Below are positions 8,203 to 17,298 of a stretch of 64,000 bases of DNA, piece by piece (the stretch's first letter is position 1; the number at the start of each line of letters is the position of its first letter). Under the pieces are notes generated by a model that was not told the DNA's origin, did no database searches, and worked only from the letters and a program-made list of their open reading frames with translations. The DNA lies in NCBI GenBank assembly GCA_036523795.1, contig DATDDN010000057.1:1-64000 (forward strand), in the 5' to 3' direction. The position numbers were made by a program, and so were the translations under genes. Source of the DNA: 39-52-133 sp036523795 (GTDB lineage: Bacteria; Pseudomonadota; Gammaproteobacteria; Burkholderiales; Gallionellaceae).

Positions 8203-9657
8203 TCAAATCCCCTGTGGCGCGCGTTGATGCCAGTCGGTCGCCAGCTGGTACTGGTGCGCCACGTTGAGCATGCGCGCCTCGTCGAAATAGTTGCCGATGA
8301 TCTGCAGTCCGACCGGCATGTTGTTGTTGCCGAAACCGCACGGGATCGACATGCCGGGCAGGCCGGCCAGGTTCACCGCGATGGTGTAGATGTCGGACAG
8401 GTACATCTGTACCGGGTCGTCGCCCTTTTCGCCCAGGTTGAAGGCGGTGGTCGGGCTGGTGGGGCCCATGATCACGTCGCACTGTTTGAATGCCTCGACG
8501 AAGTCCTGCGCGATCAGGCGGCGGATCTTCTGCGCCTGCAGGTAATAGGCGTCGTAATAGCCGTGCGACAGCACATAGGTGCCGATCATGATGCGGCGCT
8601 TCACCTCCGCGCCGAAGCCCTGTGCGCGCGATTTCTCGTACATGTCGGTGAGGTCGCCGTAGTCCGGGGCGCGATAGCCGTAACGCACGCCGTCGAAGCG
8701 CGACAGGTTGCTCGATGCCTCGGCCGGTGCCAGCACGTAGTAAACGGGAATCGACAGGCGCGAGTTGGGCAGGCTGATGTCCACCACGGTGGCGCCCAGT
8801 TTCTTGTATTCGGCGATGGCCGCTTCCACGGCCTGGCCTACATCGCTGCCCAGGCCCTCGGCGAAGAATTCGCGCGGCAGGCCGATGCGCAGGCCCTTGA
8901 GCGGCTGCTCCAGTCTGGCTGTGTAGTCTTCCGGCGCGCGCTGCAGGCTGGTGGAATCGCGCTGGTCGAAACCGGCCATCACGTTCATCAGCACGGCCAG
9001 GTCTTCGGCGCTGCGAGCCATCGGGCCGGCCTGGTCGAGGCTGGAGGCAAAGGCGATCATGCCGTAGCGCGACACCACGCCGTAGGTAGGCTTGAGGCCG
9101 GAGATACCGCACAAAGCTGCAGGTTGGCGGATGGAGCCGCCGGTGTCGGTGCCGGTGGCGGCCGCACACAGACGCGCCGCCACGGCCGCCGCGGTGCCGC
9201 CCGAGCTGCCGCCGGGCACGGCCGCGCGGTTCCACGGATTTTTCACCGCGCCGAAATACGAGGTTTCGTTGCTGGAACCCATGGCGAATTCGTCCATGTT
9301 GGTCTTGCCCAGGTTGATCGCGCCGGCGTTGTTGAACTGCGAGATCACATGCGCGTCATAGGGGGCGATGAAGTTTTCCAGCATGCGCGAGCCGCAGGTC
9401 GTGCGCCAGCCCATCGCGCAGAAGATGTCCTTCTGCGCGATGGGGATGCCGGTCAGCGCGGTGGCGTCGCTCCGGGCCAGACGGGCATCGGCAGCGCGTG
9501 CCTGGGCCAGGCTGACATCAGCGTTCAGGGTGATGTAGGCATTCAGCTCGGGGTTGTGGGCGTTGATGCGGTCGAGGTAGAGCTGGGTCAGCTCGACGCT
9601 GGAAATCTGCTTCCCGGCCAGGGCCGCGGCAAGCTGTTTGAGGCTGGAGTTGATCAT
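8203..9657 (-). CDS. gatA: aspartyl/glutamyl-tRNA(Asn/Gln) amidotransferase subunit A
   Basis: 484 residues of the amidase-signature family. GatA hydrolyses glutamine and channels ammonia to GatB. The catalytic lysine is in IAQKDIFC and the serines are in GGSSGGTAAAV and GTDTGGSIRQPA, so the Ser-cisSer-Lys triad is complete. The ATG at 9657 gives the family N-terminus (LKQLAAALAGKQISSVELTQ); an upstream in-frame start at 9720 would overlap gatC and has no family support. Two bases separate it from gatB. Confidence 0.96.
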   Translation of the reverse strand: MINSSLKQLAAALAGKQISSVELTQLYLDRINAHNPELNAYITLNADVSLAQARAADARLARSDATALTGIPIAQKDIFCAMGWRTTCGSRMLENFIAPYDAHVISQFNNAGAINLGKTNMDEFAMGSSNETSYFGAVKNPWNRAAVPGGSSGGTAAAVAARLCAAATGTDTGGSIRQPAALCGISGLKPTYGVVSRYGMIAFASSLDQAGPMARSAEDLAVLMNVMAGFDQRDSTSLQRAPEDYTARLEQPLKGLRIGLPREFFAEGLGSDVGQAVEAAIAEYKKLGATVVDISLPNSRLSIPVYYVLAPAEASSNLSRFDGVRYGYRAPDYGDLTDMYEKSRAQGFGAEVKRRIMIGTYVLSHGYYDAYYLQAQKIRRLIAQDFVEAFKQCDVIMGPTSPTTAFNLGEKGDDPVQMYLSDIYTIAVNLAGLPGMSIPCGFGNNNMPVGLQIIGNYFDEARMLNVAHQYQLATDWHQRAPQGI

Positions 9658-9712
9658 TGTTCGCTCATTGAAAAAGGGGCGGGAAAGGCCGCGGCGCGGC
9701 GTTTCTGACAGG

Positions 9713-10000
9713 TTATTCAATAACCTGCGGCACCAGGTAAAGGCCGCGCTCCACCTGCGGCGCCACGGACTGGAACAGCTCGCGCTGGTTGGATTCGGTC
9801 ACCACGTCCTCGCGCAGGCGCTGGCTGAGCTCTTGGGCGTGAGCCATGGGCTCGATGCCGCGGGTGTCCACCGCCTGCATTTCCTCGATCAGGCTGAAGA
9901 TGTTTTGCAGCTGGGCGTGGGCGGTGTGGATTTCCGCGTCAGACATGGCCAGACGGGCCAGGCGGGCCACTTTTTTCACGTCGTCGGTAGTCAGGGACAT
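9713..10000 (-). CDS. gatC: aspartyl/glutamyl-tRNA(Asn/Gln) amidotransferase subunit C
   Basis: 95 residues, the normal size. GatC is the small stabilising subunit that wraps around GatA and GatB. The N-terminal helix DDVKKVARLARLAMSD and the C-terminal MREDVV-like segment (LREDVVTES) are family features. It is the first gene of the leftward gatCAB operon and is divergent from mreB, an order common in betaproteobacteria. Confidence 0.94.
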   Translation of the reverse strand: MSLTTDDVKKVARLARLAMSDAEIHTAHAQLQNIFSLIEEMQAVDTRGIEPMAHAQELSQRLREDVVTESNQRELFQSVAPQVERGLYLVPQVIE

Positions 10001-10015
10001 ATTCGTTTTAAAGCG

Positions 10016-10044
10016 TTATCAATTCAGAGGTAATGGGGTATTAT
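10016..10044 (+). promoter_or_regulatory. candidate sigma-70 promoter for the mre operon
   Basis: TTATCA at 10016-10021 and TATTAT at 10039-10044 are separated by 17 bases. They lie in the divergent gap between gatC and mreB and would start a transcript about 38 bases before the mreB ATG. Sequence match only. Confidence 0.4.
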
Positions 10045-10088
10045 AAACAAATTTGCGGGCGCGGCCCTTACCACTCTGAGGTTCATCT

Positions 10089-11132
10089 ATGTTCGGTTTT
10101 GTTGACAGCTATTTTTCCAATGACTTGGCCATTGACCTGGGCACGGCCAACACGCTGATCTGGGCCCGTGGTGTTGGAATCGTGCTGGACGAACCATCGG
10201 TGGTGGCGATCCGTCAGGAAGGCGGCCCCAACGGCAAGAAAGTGATTCAGCAGGTTGGCCTGGCTGCCAAGCAGATGCTGGGCCGCACTCCGGGCAACAT
10301 CACCGCCATCCGCCCGATGAAGGACGGCGTGATCGCAGACTTCACCGTGACCGAGCAGATGCTCAAGCAGTTCATCCGCCGCGTGCACAAATCCAGCATC
10401 TTCACCCCCAGCCCGCGCATCGTCATTTGCGTACCCTGCGGCTCCACCCAGGTTGAGCGCCGCGCCATCCGCGAATCCGCCTACGGCGCCGGTGCACGCC
10501 GCGTCGAGCTGATCGAGGAGCCGATGGCGGCTGCGATCGGTGCCGACCTGCCGATCGAGGAAGCCACCGGCTCCATGGTGGTGGACATCGGCGGCGGCAC
10601 CACCGAGGTGGGCGTGATCTCGCTGGGCGGTGCGGTGTACTCCGGCTCCGTGCGCGTAGGCGGCGACAAGCTGGACGAAGCCATCATCAACTACATCCGC
10701 CGCAACTACGGCATGCTGATCGGCGAAACCACCGCCGAGCAGATCAAGAAGGAAATCGGCTCTGCCTTCCCTGGCAGCGAAGTGCGCGAAATGGAAGTGC
10801 GCGGCCGCAACCTGGCCGAGGGCGTGCCACGCAGCTTCACCATCTCCAGCAACGAAATCCTGGAAGCCCTGACCGACCCGCTCAACAGCATCGTCAGCGC
10901 CGTGAAGACCGCGCTGGAGCAGACTCCGCCTGAACTGGGCGCCGACATCGCCAGCAAGGGCATGGTGCTCACCGGCGGCGGCGCGCTGCTGCGCGACATC
11001 GATCGCCTGCTGATGGAAGAGACCGGCCTGCCCGCGGTGATCGCCGACGATCCGCTCACCTGCGTGGTGCGTGGTTCCGGCAAGGCGCTGGATCGCATGG
11101 ACAAGTTCAGCAATATCTTCACTAAAGAGTAA
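10089..11132 (+). CDS. mreB: rod shape-determining actin homologue MreB
   Basis: 347 residues, full length. MreB filaments on the inner face of the membrane guide sidewall peptidoglycan synthesis. Actin-fold motifs are seen: phosphate-1 AIDLGTANTLIW, phosphate-2 VVDIGGGTTEVG and the adenosine loop MVLTGGGALLRDID. Under the likely promoter at 10016 it is the first gene of mreBCD-mrdA-rodA-rlpA, a complete elongasome set. Confidence 0.98.
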   Translation: MFGFVDSYFSNDLAIDLGTANTLIWARGVGIVLDEPSVVAIRQEGGPNGKKVIQQVGLAAKQMLGRTPGNITAIRPMKDGVIADFTVTEQMLKQFIRRVHKSSIFTPSPRIVICVPCGSTQVERRAIRESAYGAGARRVELIEEPMAAAIGADLPIEEATGSMVVDIGGGTTEVGVISLGGAVYSGSVRVGGDKLDEAIINYIRRNYGMLIGETTAEQIKKEIGSAFPGSEVREMEVRGRNLAEGVPRSFTISSNEILEALTDPLNSIVSAVKTALEQTPPELGADIASKGMVLTGGGALLRDIDRLLMEETGLPAVIADDPLTCVVRGSGKALDRMDKFSNIFTKE

Positions 11133-11193
11133 CTTTCATTTGGTCATGTTATGCATGCTCGCTGGCATGACTGATTCCCGGTGCGTGTGATTC

Positions 11194-12105
11194 ATGGATG
11201 GCACCCAGTCATTTACTTTCTTCAAACGCGGCCCCAGCCCGGTTGCGCGACTGGTGTTTTTCGCCGTGCTGTCGCTGCTGCTGCTGTTCATTGACTCGCG
11301 CTACAAGTATCTTGAGTCCACCCGCCGCACGATTTCCATCGTGGTGCAGCCGCTGCAGCGCCTGACCACCATGCCCGGCGTGATCTGGCAGCAGGTCAGC
11401 GGCTACTTTGACACCCAGAGCAGCCTGATCCGCAACAATACTGCGCTGACCCAGCAACATCACATGGACGCCGCCCAGCTGCTGCAGCTGCAGACGCTGC
11501 AGGCGGAAAACGCTCATCTGCGCCAGCTGCTGGACGTGCAGCAGCACGCCAGCTATCCCATGCAGATGGCCGAGATCGTGTACATCGAGCGCGACATCTT
11601 CCGCCGCAAGGTATTCGTCAACAAGGGCGCCAACAGCAACGTGCAACCCGGCCAGGTGGTGATGGACGACACCGGTATCGTCGGCCAGGTCACGCGCGTG
11701 TTCCCGTTGCTGTCTGAAATCACCCTGATCACCGACAAGGACCACGCCGTGCCGATCCAGGTGCTGCGCACCGGCCTGCGCGCGGTGGTGTTCGGCTCCG
11801 GTGACATCAGCACCCTCAGCTTGCGCTATATGCCGGTGAGCGCCGACATCCAGCCCGGCGACGTGCTGGTCACCTCCGGCCTGGACGGCACCTATCCTGC
11901 CGGCCTGCCGGTGGCCAAGGTGGTAAAGATCGAACGCGACCCTGCCTTTCCGTTTGCGCGCATCGTGTGCACCGCGATTGCGGGCGTGGACCGCCAGCGC
12001 CAGCTGCTGATCGTATCCGGCCTGCCCACGCTGCCTGAGCTGCCGCCTGAACCCGAGGCACAAGGCACCGACAAGGGTCGCAAGGTCAAGCGGAGAGTGC
12101 CATGA
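11194..12105 (+). CDS. mreC: rod shape-determining protein MreC
   Basis: 303 residues. A single N-terminal membrane helix (about residues 17-35, ARLVFFAVLSLLLLFID) anchors a periplasmic protein with a coiled coil (about 85-110) and the two beta-barrel MreC domains. MreC activates PBP2-RodA. The tail is proline-rich and then basic (GRKVKRRVP). It overlaps mreD by 4 bases. Confidence 0.95.
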   Translation: MDGTQSFTFFKRGPSPVARLVFFAVLSLLLLFIDSRYKYLESTRRTISIVVQPLQRLTTMPGVIWQQVSGYFDTQSSLIRNNTALTQQHHMDAAQLLQLQTLQAENAHLRQLLDVQQHASYPMQMAEIVYIERDIFRRKVFVNKGANSNVQPGQVVMDDTGIVGQVTRVFPLLSEITLITDKDHAVPIQVLRTGLRAVVFGSGDISTLSLRYMPVSADIQPGDVLVTSGLDGTYPAGLPVAKVVKIERDPAFPFARIVCTAIAGVDRQRQLLIVSGLPTLPELPPEPEAQGTDKGRKVKRRVP

Positions 12106-12620
12106 ACCCCATCATGCCAAAAGACCAGGAATTTCTGCTGCCGGCCAGCCGCACCTTCATCGCGCTGAGCCTGCTGGTTGCGCTGCTGCTCAACTGGCTG
12201 CCGCTGCATGGCATCTGGCTGGCGCTGCGCCCGGATTTCGTGGCATTGCTGCTGCTTTACTGGTGTACCCATAAGCCCTACACCATCGGCATCGGCATCG
12301 CCTGGGCCATCGGCATCTTTGCCGATGTGTCGGACGCCACTCTGTTCGGCCAGCATGCGCTGGCCTATACCGTACTGGCCTTCGGCGGCGTGATGTTGCA
12401 TCGCCGCGTGCAGATGTTCGACCTGCGTGAGCAGTCCATGCAGGTGTTCCCGCTGCTGCTGGTGAGTTATGCCGTGTATGTCGGCGTGCACTGGCAACTG
12501 CACAACTATGTGGCCTGGGAGTACTTCCTCGGCAGCTTCACCTCGGCCATGCTGTGGGCTCCCCTGACCGTGCTGCTGCAAACGCTGCGCCGGCCTCGGC
12601 GCAACCCTGACGAACTATGA
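12102..12620 (+). CDS. mreD: rod shape-determining membrane protein MreD
   Basis: 172 residues with five or so hydrophobic helices, including the family segment LRPDFVALLLLYW and the GIFADV loop. MreD is an inner-membrane partner of MreC and tunes activation of PBP2. Overlaps of 4 bases with both neighbours (mreC and mrdA) imply tight coupling. Confidence 0.93.
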   Translation: MNPIMPKDQEFLLPASRTFIALSLLVALLLNWLPLHGIWLALRPDFVALLLLYWCTHKPYTIGIGIAWAIGIFADVSDATLFGQHALAYTVLAFGGVMLHRRVQMFDLREQSMQVFPLLLVSYAVYVGVHWQLHNYVAWEYFLGSFTSAMLWAPLTVLLQTLRRPRRNPDEL

Positions 12621-14518
12621 ATCGTCACGTCGAGCTGAAAAATCATCAGCGCGAGATCTACTTCTTCCGCCTGCGCCTGCTGCTCAGCCTCGGTTTCGTG
12701 GTGGTGCTGCTGCTCATCCTGCTGTCGCGCTTCGTCTACCTGCAGGTGATCAAGCAGGGCTACTTCAAGACGCTGGCCGACAACAACCGCATCTCGGTGG
12801 CGCCCATCGTGCCCAACCGTGGCCTGATCATGGACCGCAACGGCATCGTGCTGGCGCAGAACTACTCCGGTTACACCCTGGAGATCGCGCCGGGCAAGGT
12901 GGCGGACCTGGATGCCACCATCGACGCGCTGACCAAGCTGGTCGACATTCAACCGCGAGACCGCAAGCGTTTCAACAAGCTGCTGTCCGAATCGCACACG
13001 TCGGAGACGCTGCCCATCCGCAGCCGCCTGAGCGATTTGGAGGTGGCGCGCTTCGCGGCCCAGCGCTACCGCTTCCCCGGCGTGGAAATCAAGGCGCGCC
13101 TGTTCCGCGAATACCCTTTCAGTGATGTCACCTCGCATCTCCTCGGCTATGTCGGCCGCATCAACCAGAACGACATGGATCAACTGGAAAGGGATGACGT
13201 CGCCTCCAATTACCTGGGCACCGACTATATCGGCAAAACGGGCATCGAGCAGAGTTATGAACGCGAGTTGCACGGCACCACCGGCTTTGAACAGGTGGAA
13301 GTAGATGCCGGCGGGCGCGCAGTGCGCGTGCTGTCGAACAGCACGCCGCAATCCGGGCAAAGCCTGATGCTCACCTTGGACGCCAAGCTGCAGCAGGTGG
13401 CCGAGGAAGCTTTCGGCCAATACCGCGGCGCGCTGGTGGCAATGGATCCGAACAATGGCGAAGTGCTGGCCTTTGTCAGCAAGCCCGGCTATGACCCCAG
13501 CCTGTTTATCGATGGTATCGACCAGCAAAGCTGGGACGAGTTGAACAACTCGCCCGACAAGCCGATGGTCAATCGCGCCCTGAATGGCGCCTATCCGCCC
13601 GGCTCGACGTTCAAGCCCTACATGGCGCTGGGTGCGCTCACCCTCGGCAAGCGCCGGGCCGAGCAGAGAATCTTCGATCCCGGCTTCTTCACTTTCGGCA
13701 ACCACACCTTCCGCGATGACAAGAAGGGTGGCCACGGCTCGGTCGATATGTACAAGTCTATCGTCGAGTCCTGTGACACCTACTACTACATGCTGGCCAA
13801 CGACATGGGCATCGACAACATCGCCAGCTTCATGCGCCAGTTCGGTTTTGGCCAGCGCACCGGCATCGACATCGCGGGCGAATCGGAAGGTGTGCTGCCG
13901 TCGCAGGAATGGAAGAAGAAGCGCTTCAAGAAGCCCGAGCAGCAGAAGTGGTACCCCGGCGAAACGATCTCCATCGGCATCGGCCAGGGCTACAACGCCT
14001 ACACACCGATGCAGCTCGCCGAAGCGGTGGCAACGCTGGCCAACAACGGCGTGATGTACCGACCGCACCTGGTGCAGTCTCTCTCCGACGTGAGCACAGG
14101 GCAGAAGACGCTGATCGAGCCGAAGCTGCTGCGCACCATCCCGCTCAAGCAGGAAGACATTGATGTGATCAAACGGGCCATGGTCGGCGTCAACAAGGAA
14201 GGCACCGCTGCAGGCGCCTTTGCCGGCGCGGGATACGTCGCCGCCGGCAAGACCGGCACGGCGCAGGTGTTCTCCCTGAAGGGCGAGAGTTACACCGAAG
14301 GCCGCGTCAAGCAGGAACTGCGCGACCACGCGCTGTTCATCGCCTTCGCCCCGGCGGACCAACCGAAAATCGCGCTGGCGGTACTGGTGGAGAACGGCGG
14401 CTTCGGCGCGTCCACCGCCGCGCCGATCGCACGCAAGGTGCTCGATTACTACCTGCTCGGCAAGACGCCCAAGCCGCTGCAGGAAGTGAAGCACAGCCCG
14501 GAGAAGGAAGATGATTAA
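12617..14518 (+). CDS. mrdA: penicillin-binding protein 2, elongasome transpeptidase
   Basis: 633 residues. An N-terminal membrane helix (about 20-42) is followed by the PBP dimerisation domain and the transpeptidase domain. The catalytic serine is S330 in GSTFKPY, followed by SCDTYYY as the second motif and KTGTAQ starting at K545. PBP2 cross-links sidewall peptidoglycan and pairs with RodA. It overlaps mreD by 4 bases and rodA by 8. Confidence 0.97.
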   Translation: MNRHVELKNHQREIYFFRLRLLLSLGFVVVLLLILLSRFVYLQVIKQGYFKTLADNNRISVAPIVPNRGLIMDRNGIVLAQNYSGYTLEIAPGKVADLDATIDALTKLVDIQPRDRKRFNKLLSESHTSETLPIRSRLSDLEVARFAAQRYRFPGVEIKARLFREYPFSDVTSHLLGYVGRINQNDMDQLERDDVASNYLGTDYIGKTGIEQSYERELHGTTGFEQVEVDAGGRAVRVLSNSTPQSGQSLMLTLDAKLQQVAEEAFGQYRGALVAMDPNNGEVLAFVSKPGYDPSLFIDGIDQQSWDELNNSPDKPMVNRALNGAYPPGSTFKPYMALGALTLGKRRAEQRIFDPGFFTFGNHTFRDDKKGGHGSVDMYKSIVESCDTYYYMLANDMGIDNIASFMRQFGFGQRTGIDIAGESEGVLPSQEWKKKRFKKPEQQKWYPGETISIGIGQGYNAYTPMQLAEAVATLANNGVMYRPHLVQSLSDVSTGQKTLIEPKLLRTIPLKQEDIDVIKRAMVGVNKEGTAAGAFAGAGYVAAGKTGTAQVFSLKGESYTEGRVKQELRDHALFIAFAPADQPKIALAVLVENGGFGASTAAPIARKVLDYYLLGKTPKPLQEVKHSPEKEDD

Positions 14519-15608
14519 TCGCCTCAAACGCCGCTTTGTCGCGCATCTCGATCCCGTCCTGATGTATGCCCTCGGTGCGCTGATGTTCGTCAGCCTGGTG
14601 CTGATGTACAGCGCAAGCGACGGCAGCTGGAGCCGCGTGTTCGGCCAGTTCACCAACATCCTGGTGGGCTTCACCGCACTGTGGATCGTGGCCAACATGC
14701 CGCTGCACTACCTGATGCGCATCGCCGTGCCCATCTACGTGATCGGCATGATCATGCTGCTGGGCGTGATGACGCCACTCGGCATCACCAGCCACGGCGC
14801 CACGCGCTGGCTCAACATCGGCGTGGCCACCATCCAGCCCTCCGAGCTGATGAAGGTTGCGGTGCCGCTGATGATGGCCTGGTACTTCGAGAAGCATGAG
14901 GCTACCCTGACCCTGAAAAACTATCTCGTCGCCGCCATCCTGCTGGCGATACCGGTGGCGCTGATCCTCAAGCAGCCCGACCTTGGCACCGGCCTGCTGA
15001 TCGCGGCCAGTGGCTTCTACGTGCTGTTCCTGGCCGGCCTGTCCTGGCGCATCATGATCGGCTTGGCGGTGGCGGCTGCCGCCAGCGCGCCCTTCCTGTG
15101 GCACGCATTGCATGATTACCAGCGCCACCGCATCCTGATGCTGCTCGATCCCACCCAGGACGCGCTGGGCAAGGGCTACCACACCATCCAGGGCATGATC
15201 GCGGTGGGCTCCGGCGGCATCATCGGCAAGGGCTACATGAACGGCACGCAGACCCACCTAGACTTCCTGCCCGAGCGCATGACCGACTTCATCTTCGCCG
15301 TGTACTCGGAAGAATTCGGCCTCCTCGGCAACCTGATCCTGCTCACCATCTACGGTGTCGTCATTGCGCGCGGCTTCGTTATCACCGCCAACGCCTCCAC
15401 CTACTTCACCCGCCTGATGGCCGGCTCCATCACGCTCACCTTCTTCACATACACCTTCGTCAACATGGGCATGGTCAGCGGCATCCTGCCGGTAGTGGGC
15501 GTACCGCTGCCCCTGATCAGCTACGGCGGCACCTCCATCCTTACCCTGTCGCTGGGTTTTGGTATGTTGATGAGCATACACACGCACAAGAAACTGGTTC
15601 AAAGCTAG
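14511..15608 (+). CDS. rodA: peptidoglycan glycosyltransferase RodA (SEDS family)
   Basis: 365 residues with about ten membrane helices. SEDS motifs include LKQPDLGTGLL, MIAVGSGG and the extracytoplasmic loop FLPERMTDFIFAVYSEEFG that carries the catalytic acidic region. RodA polymerises lipid II during elongation with PBP2 as its partner, and its start overlaps mrdA by 8 bases. Confidence 0.97.
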   Translation: MINRLKRRFVAHLDPVLMYALGALMFVSLVLMYSASDGSWSRVFGQFTNILVGFTALWIVANMPLHYLMRIAVPIYVIGMIMLLGVMTPLGITSHGATRWLNIGVATIQPSELMKVAVPLMMAWYFEKHEATLTLKNYLVAAILLAIPVALILKQPDLGTGLLIAASGFYVLFLAGLSWRIMIGLAVAAAASAPFLWHALHDYQRHRILMLLDPTQDALGKGYHTIQGMIAVGSGGIIGKGYMNGTQTHLDFLPERMTDFIFAVYSEEFGLLGNLILLTIYGVVIARGFVITANASTYFTRLMAGSITLTFFTYTFVNMGMVSGILPVVGVPLPLISYGGTSILTLSLGFGMLMSIHTHKKLVQS

Positions 15609-15618
15609 GAGTAACTCA

Positions 15619-16578
15619 ATGAACAGACAGATCGCCCTTGCCGCCCTTACCGCCATACTGCTGGCTGCCTGCAGCAGCAACCCCGCGCGCAAACCGGCCA
15701 GTGAGACCACACGTGCTCCAGTCACCGACCTTAAACCGGCCGGCAGCGGCGCCGCCAGCGCGCCACCCGCCACTTCAGGCAGCGGCGGCTATCTCGCAGG
15801 CGACGGCCCCGGCAGCGATGCACCGGCCAACATGGACAGCATCCCCGACGCCGTGCCACGCGCCGAACCGCTGCACCGCTATGCCAACCGTCCCTACACC
15901 GCGCTGGGCCAGAAATACGTTCCCCTCACCCAGCCCGGCCACTATAAGGAACGCGGCATCGCCTCCTGGTACGGCAAGAAATTCCACGGCCAGCGCACCT
16001 CCATCGGCGAGGTGTACGACATGTACGGCATGACCGCGGCGCACACCACGCTGCCCATTCCCAGCTATGCGCGCGTCACCAACGTGGCCAACCACAAATC
16101 GGTGATCGTGCGCATCAACGACCGCGGCCCCTTCGTGCATGACCGCATCATCGACCTGTCCTATACCGCGGCCTACAAGCTGGGCCTGATCGGCAACGGC
16201 AGCGGCGAAGTGGAAGTGGAGAGCATCCCCAGCGACGGCACCTTGCCACCGGTGGTCGCCAGCAACGAGGTGCGCAGCGCACCGCTGCCGGTAGAGCCGG
16301 TTGCTGCCGTGACGCTGCCGATTGAGACTTCGGGCAGGAAATCAGCTGCGGGCAATGTCTTCCTGCAGCTGGGTGCATTCAAGTCGGAAGATGGCGCACG
16401 CAGCTTCCTCGCGCGCATGCGTGCCGAGCTGGGGGATAGCAAGGACATCAGCCTGTATCAGAAAGACGGGCTGACGCGGGTGCATATGGGGCCGTATGTG
16501 AGCCAGGATGCGGCCAGGGCGAGTGCGGTTAAGTTGCAGGCGAAGTTGCGGTTTAAGCCGATGGTGAGTGTGCATTAG
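15619..16578 (+). CDS. rlpA: septal ring lytic transglycosylase / lipoprotein RlpA
   Basis: 319 residues. The signal ends in the lipobox LAAC (Cys about residue 18). A Pro/Ala-rich linker leads to the double-psi beta-barrel domain (GIASWYGKKFHGQRTSIGE to VIVRINDRGPF, about 112-180), with the family's Asp in NDRGPF. A C-terminal SPOR domain (about 245-319) binds denuded glycan strands. It closes the mre operon, 10 bases after rodA. A 56-bp piece of the SPOR coding region is repeated exactly 726 bases downstream. Confidence 0.94.
   Translation: MNRQIALAALTAILLAACSSNPARKPASETTRAPVTDLKPAGSGAASAPPATSGSGGYLAGDGPGSDAPANMDSIPDAVPRAEPLHRYANRPYTALGQKYVPLTQPGHYKERGIASWYGKKFHGQRTSIGEVYDMYGMTAAHTTLPIPSYARVTNVANHKSVIVRINDRGPFVHDRIIDLSYTAAYKLGLIGNGSGEVEVESIPSDGTLPPVVASNEVRSAPLPVEPVAAVTLPIETSGRKSAAGNVFLQLGAFKSEDGARSFLARMRAELGDSKDISLYQKDGLTRVHMGPYVSQDAARASAVKLQAKLRFKPMVSVH
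16467..16522 (+). repeat. direct repeat, copy 1 (inside rlpA SPOR region)
   Basis: These 56 bases recur without mismatch at 17193-17248. In rlpA they encode GLTRVHMGPYVSQDAARA near the C-terminus. Confidence 0.95.
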
Positions 16579-16616
16579 TCGGCTTTACATTGCCTAGATG
16601 TGTTAGGAGTAAGGCT

Positions 16617-17183
16617 ATGCGCTGGTTCGCGGTGGTTATGATGTTGGCATTACCAACTTCTCAAGCTGCAGGAGACGATGGTGATCGCTGTACTACAAAC
16701 TCATTGCCCTCCCACTTGGCACAAGACAAGTGTGTCTGTAATAGAGAGCTCGCAAAAGTCATACAAAGTAGTAAGAAAGAATTAGCGCTGCCTGGATTCT
16801 CCATTATCTCTGCATGCAATGTCCGTACCGTGCCAGAAAGTCCTGCCGACAGCATTGGAGTCTATCACTTTAGAGGGAAGCAAACCTTAAGGGGAATATT
16901 GCGCATCGAGCCATCCGATGCTGGCGAACTTTTCTTTTATCCCTCTATCAATACAAAAGACGCGACCTATAGTGATTCGTACTTTCGCTTTGCAGATGAG
17001 TCTGCCGCCGAAGCTAAACTCGCATTACCTGACAATTCTGACTTGGAGTGCGTCGAGGCTCCGACAACACTTTTAGTTACTCAAGTGTCCGTTGTACGGG
17101 ATTACGGAACCGATTTCGACGGGACATATATCGTCGCATTCAAACAACAGCAAGTTGGTTCATTTACACCCTGCAAAAAATAG
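16617..17183 (+). CDS. secreted protein of unknown function (orfA)
   Basis: 188 residues. The ATG at 16617 has a good AGGAG 7 bases upstream and begins a signal peptide (MRWFAVVMMLALPTSQA, cleavage after AQ/A-type site). The mature part has cysteines in DRC, KCVC, AC, EC and PC contexts, suggesting disulfides in the periplasm. I recognise no family. G+C is markedly lower than in rlpA (about 48% in the 60 bases at 16681-16740 that I counted). It lies between the true rlpA 3' end and a duplicated fragment of it, so it looks acquired. Confidence 0.7.
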   Translation: MRWFAVVMMLALPTSQAAGDDGDRCTTNSLPSHLAQDKCVCNRELAKVIQSSKKELALPGFSIISACNVRTVPESPADSIGVYHFRGKQTLRGILRIEPSDAGELFFYPSINTKDATYSDSYFRFADESAAEAKLALPDNSDLECVEAPTTLLVTQVSVVRDYGTDFDGTYIVAFKQQQVGSFTPCKK

Positions 17184-17192
17184 GCGCGTAGG

Positions 17193-17266
17193 CGGGCTGA
17201 CGCGGGTGCATATGGGGCCGTATGTGAGCCAGGATGCGGCCAGGGCGACCGATGATGAGTGTGCAT
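17193..17266 (+). repeat. direct repeat, copy 2: decayed rlpA 3' end
   Basis: 17193-17248 is identical to 16467-16522; 17249-17266 then matches rlpA 16558-16575 with one mismatch. The 35 bases in between are missing, so this is a copy of the rlpA end with an internal deletion. In the SPOR frame it would end in a different tail (TDDECAYFLSKLR). Confidence 0.93.
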
Positions 17267-17298
17267 ATTTTCTGTCTAAACTACGTTAGGGGGCTTTT

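Noticed and set aside
8201..9235. Upstream extension of the gatB reading frame
   Set aside because: It overlaps gatA completely in another frame and reads as low-complexity Arg/Gly/Pro sequence; GGGGA and the family start place the gatB ATG at 8200.
12506..14698. Long antisense frame (730 codons) opposite mrdA
   Set aside because: Same codon-bias shadow; mrdA has complete transpeptidase motifs.
17092..17289. Short frame ending in the duplicated SPOR segment as a gene
   Set aside because: Most of it overlaps orfA in another frame and it lacks a ribosome site; only the rlpA-derived part is meaningful.
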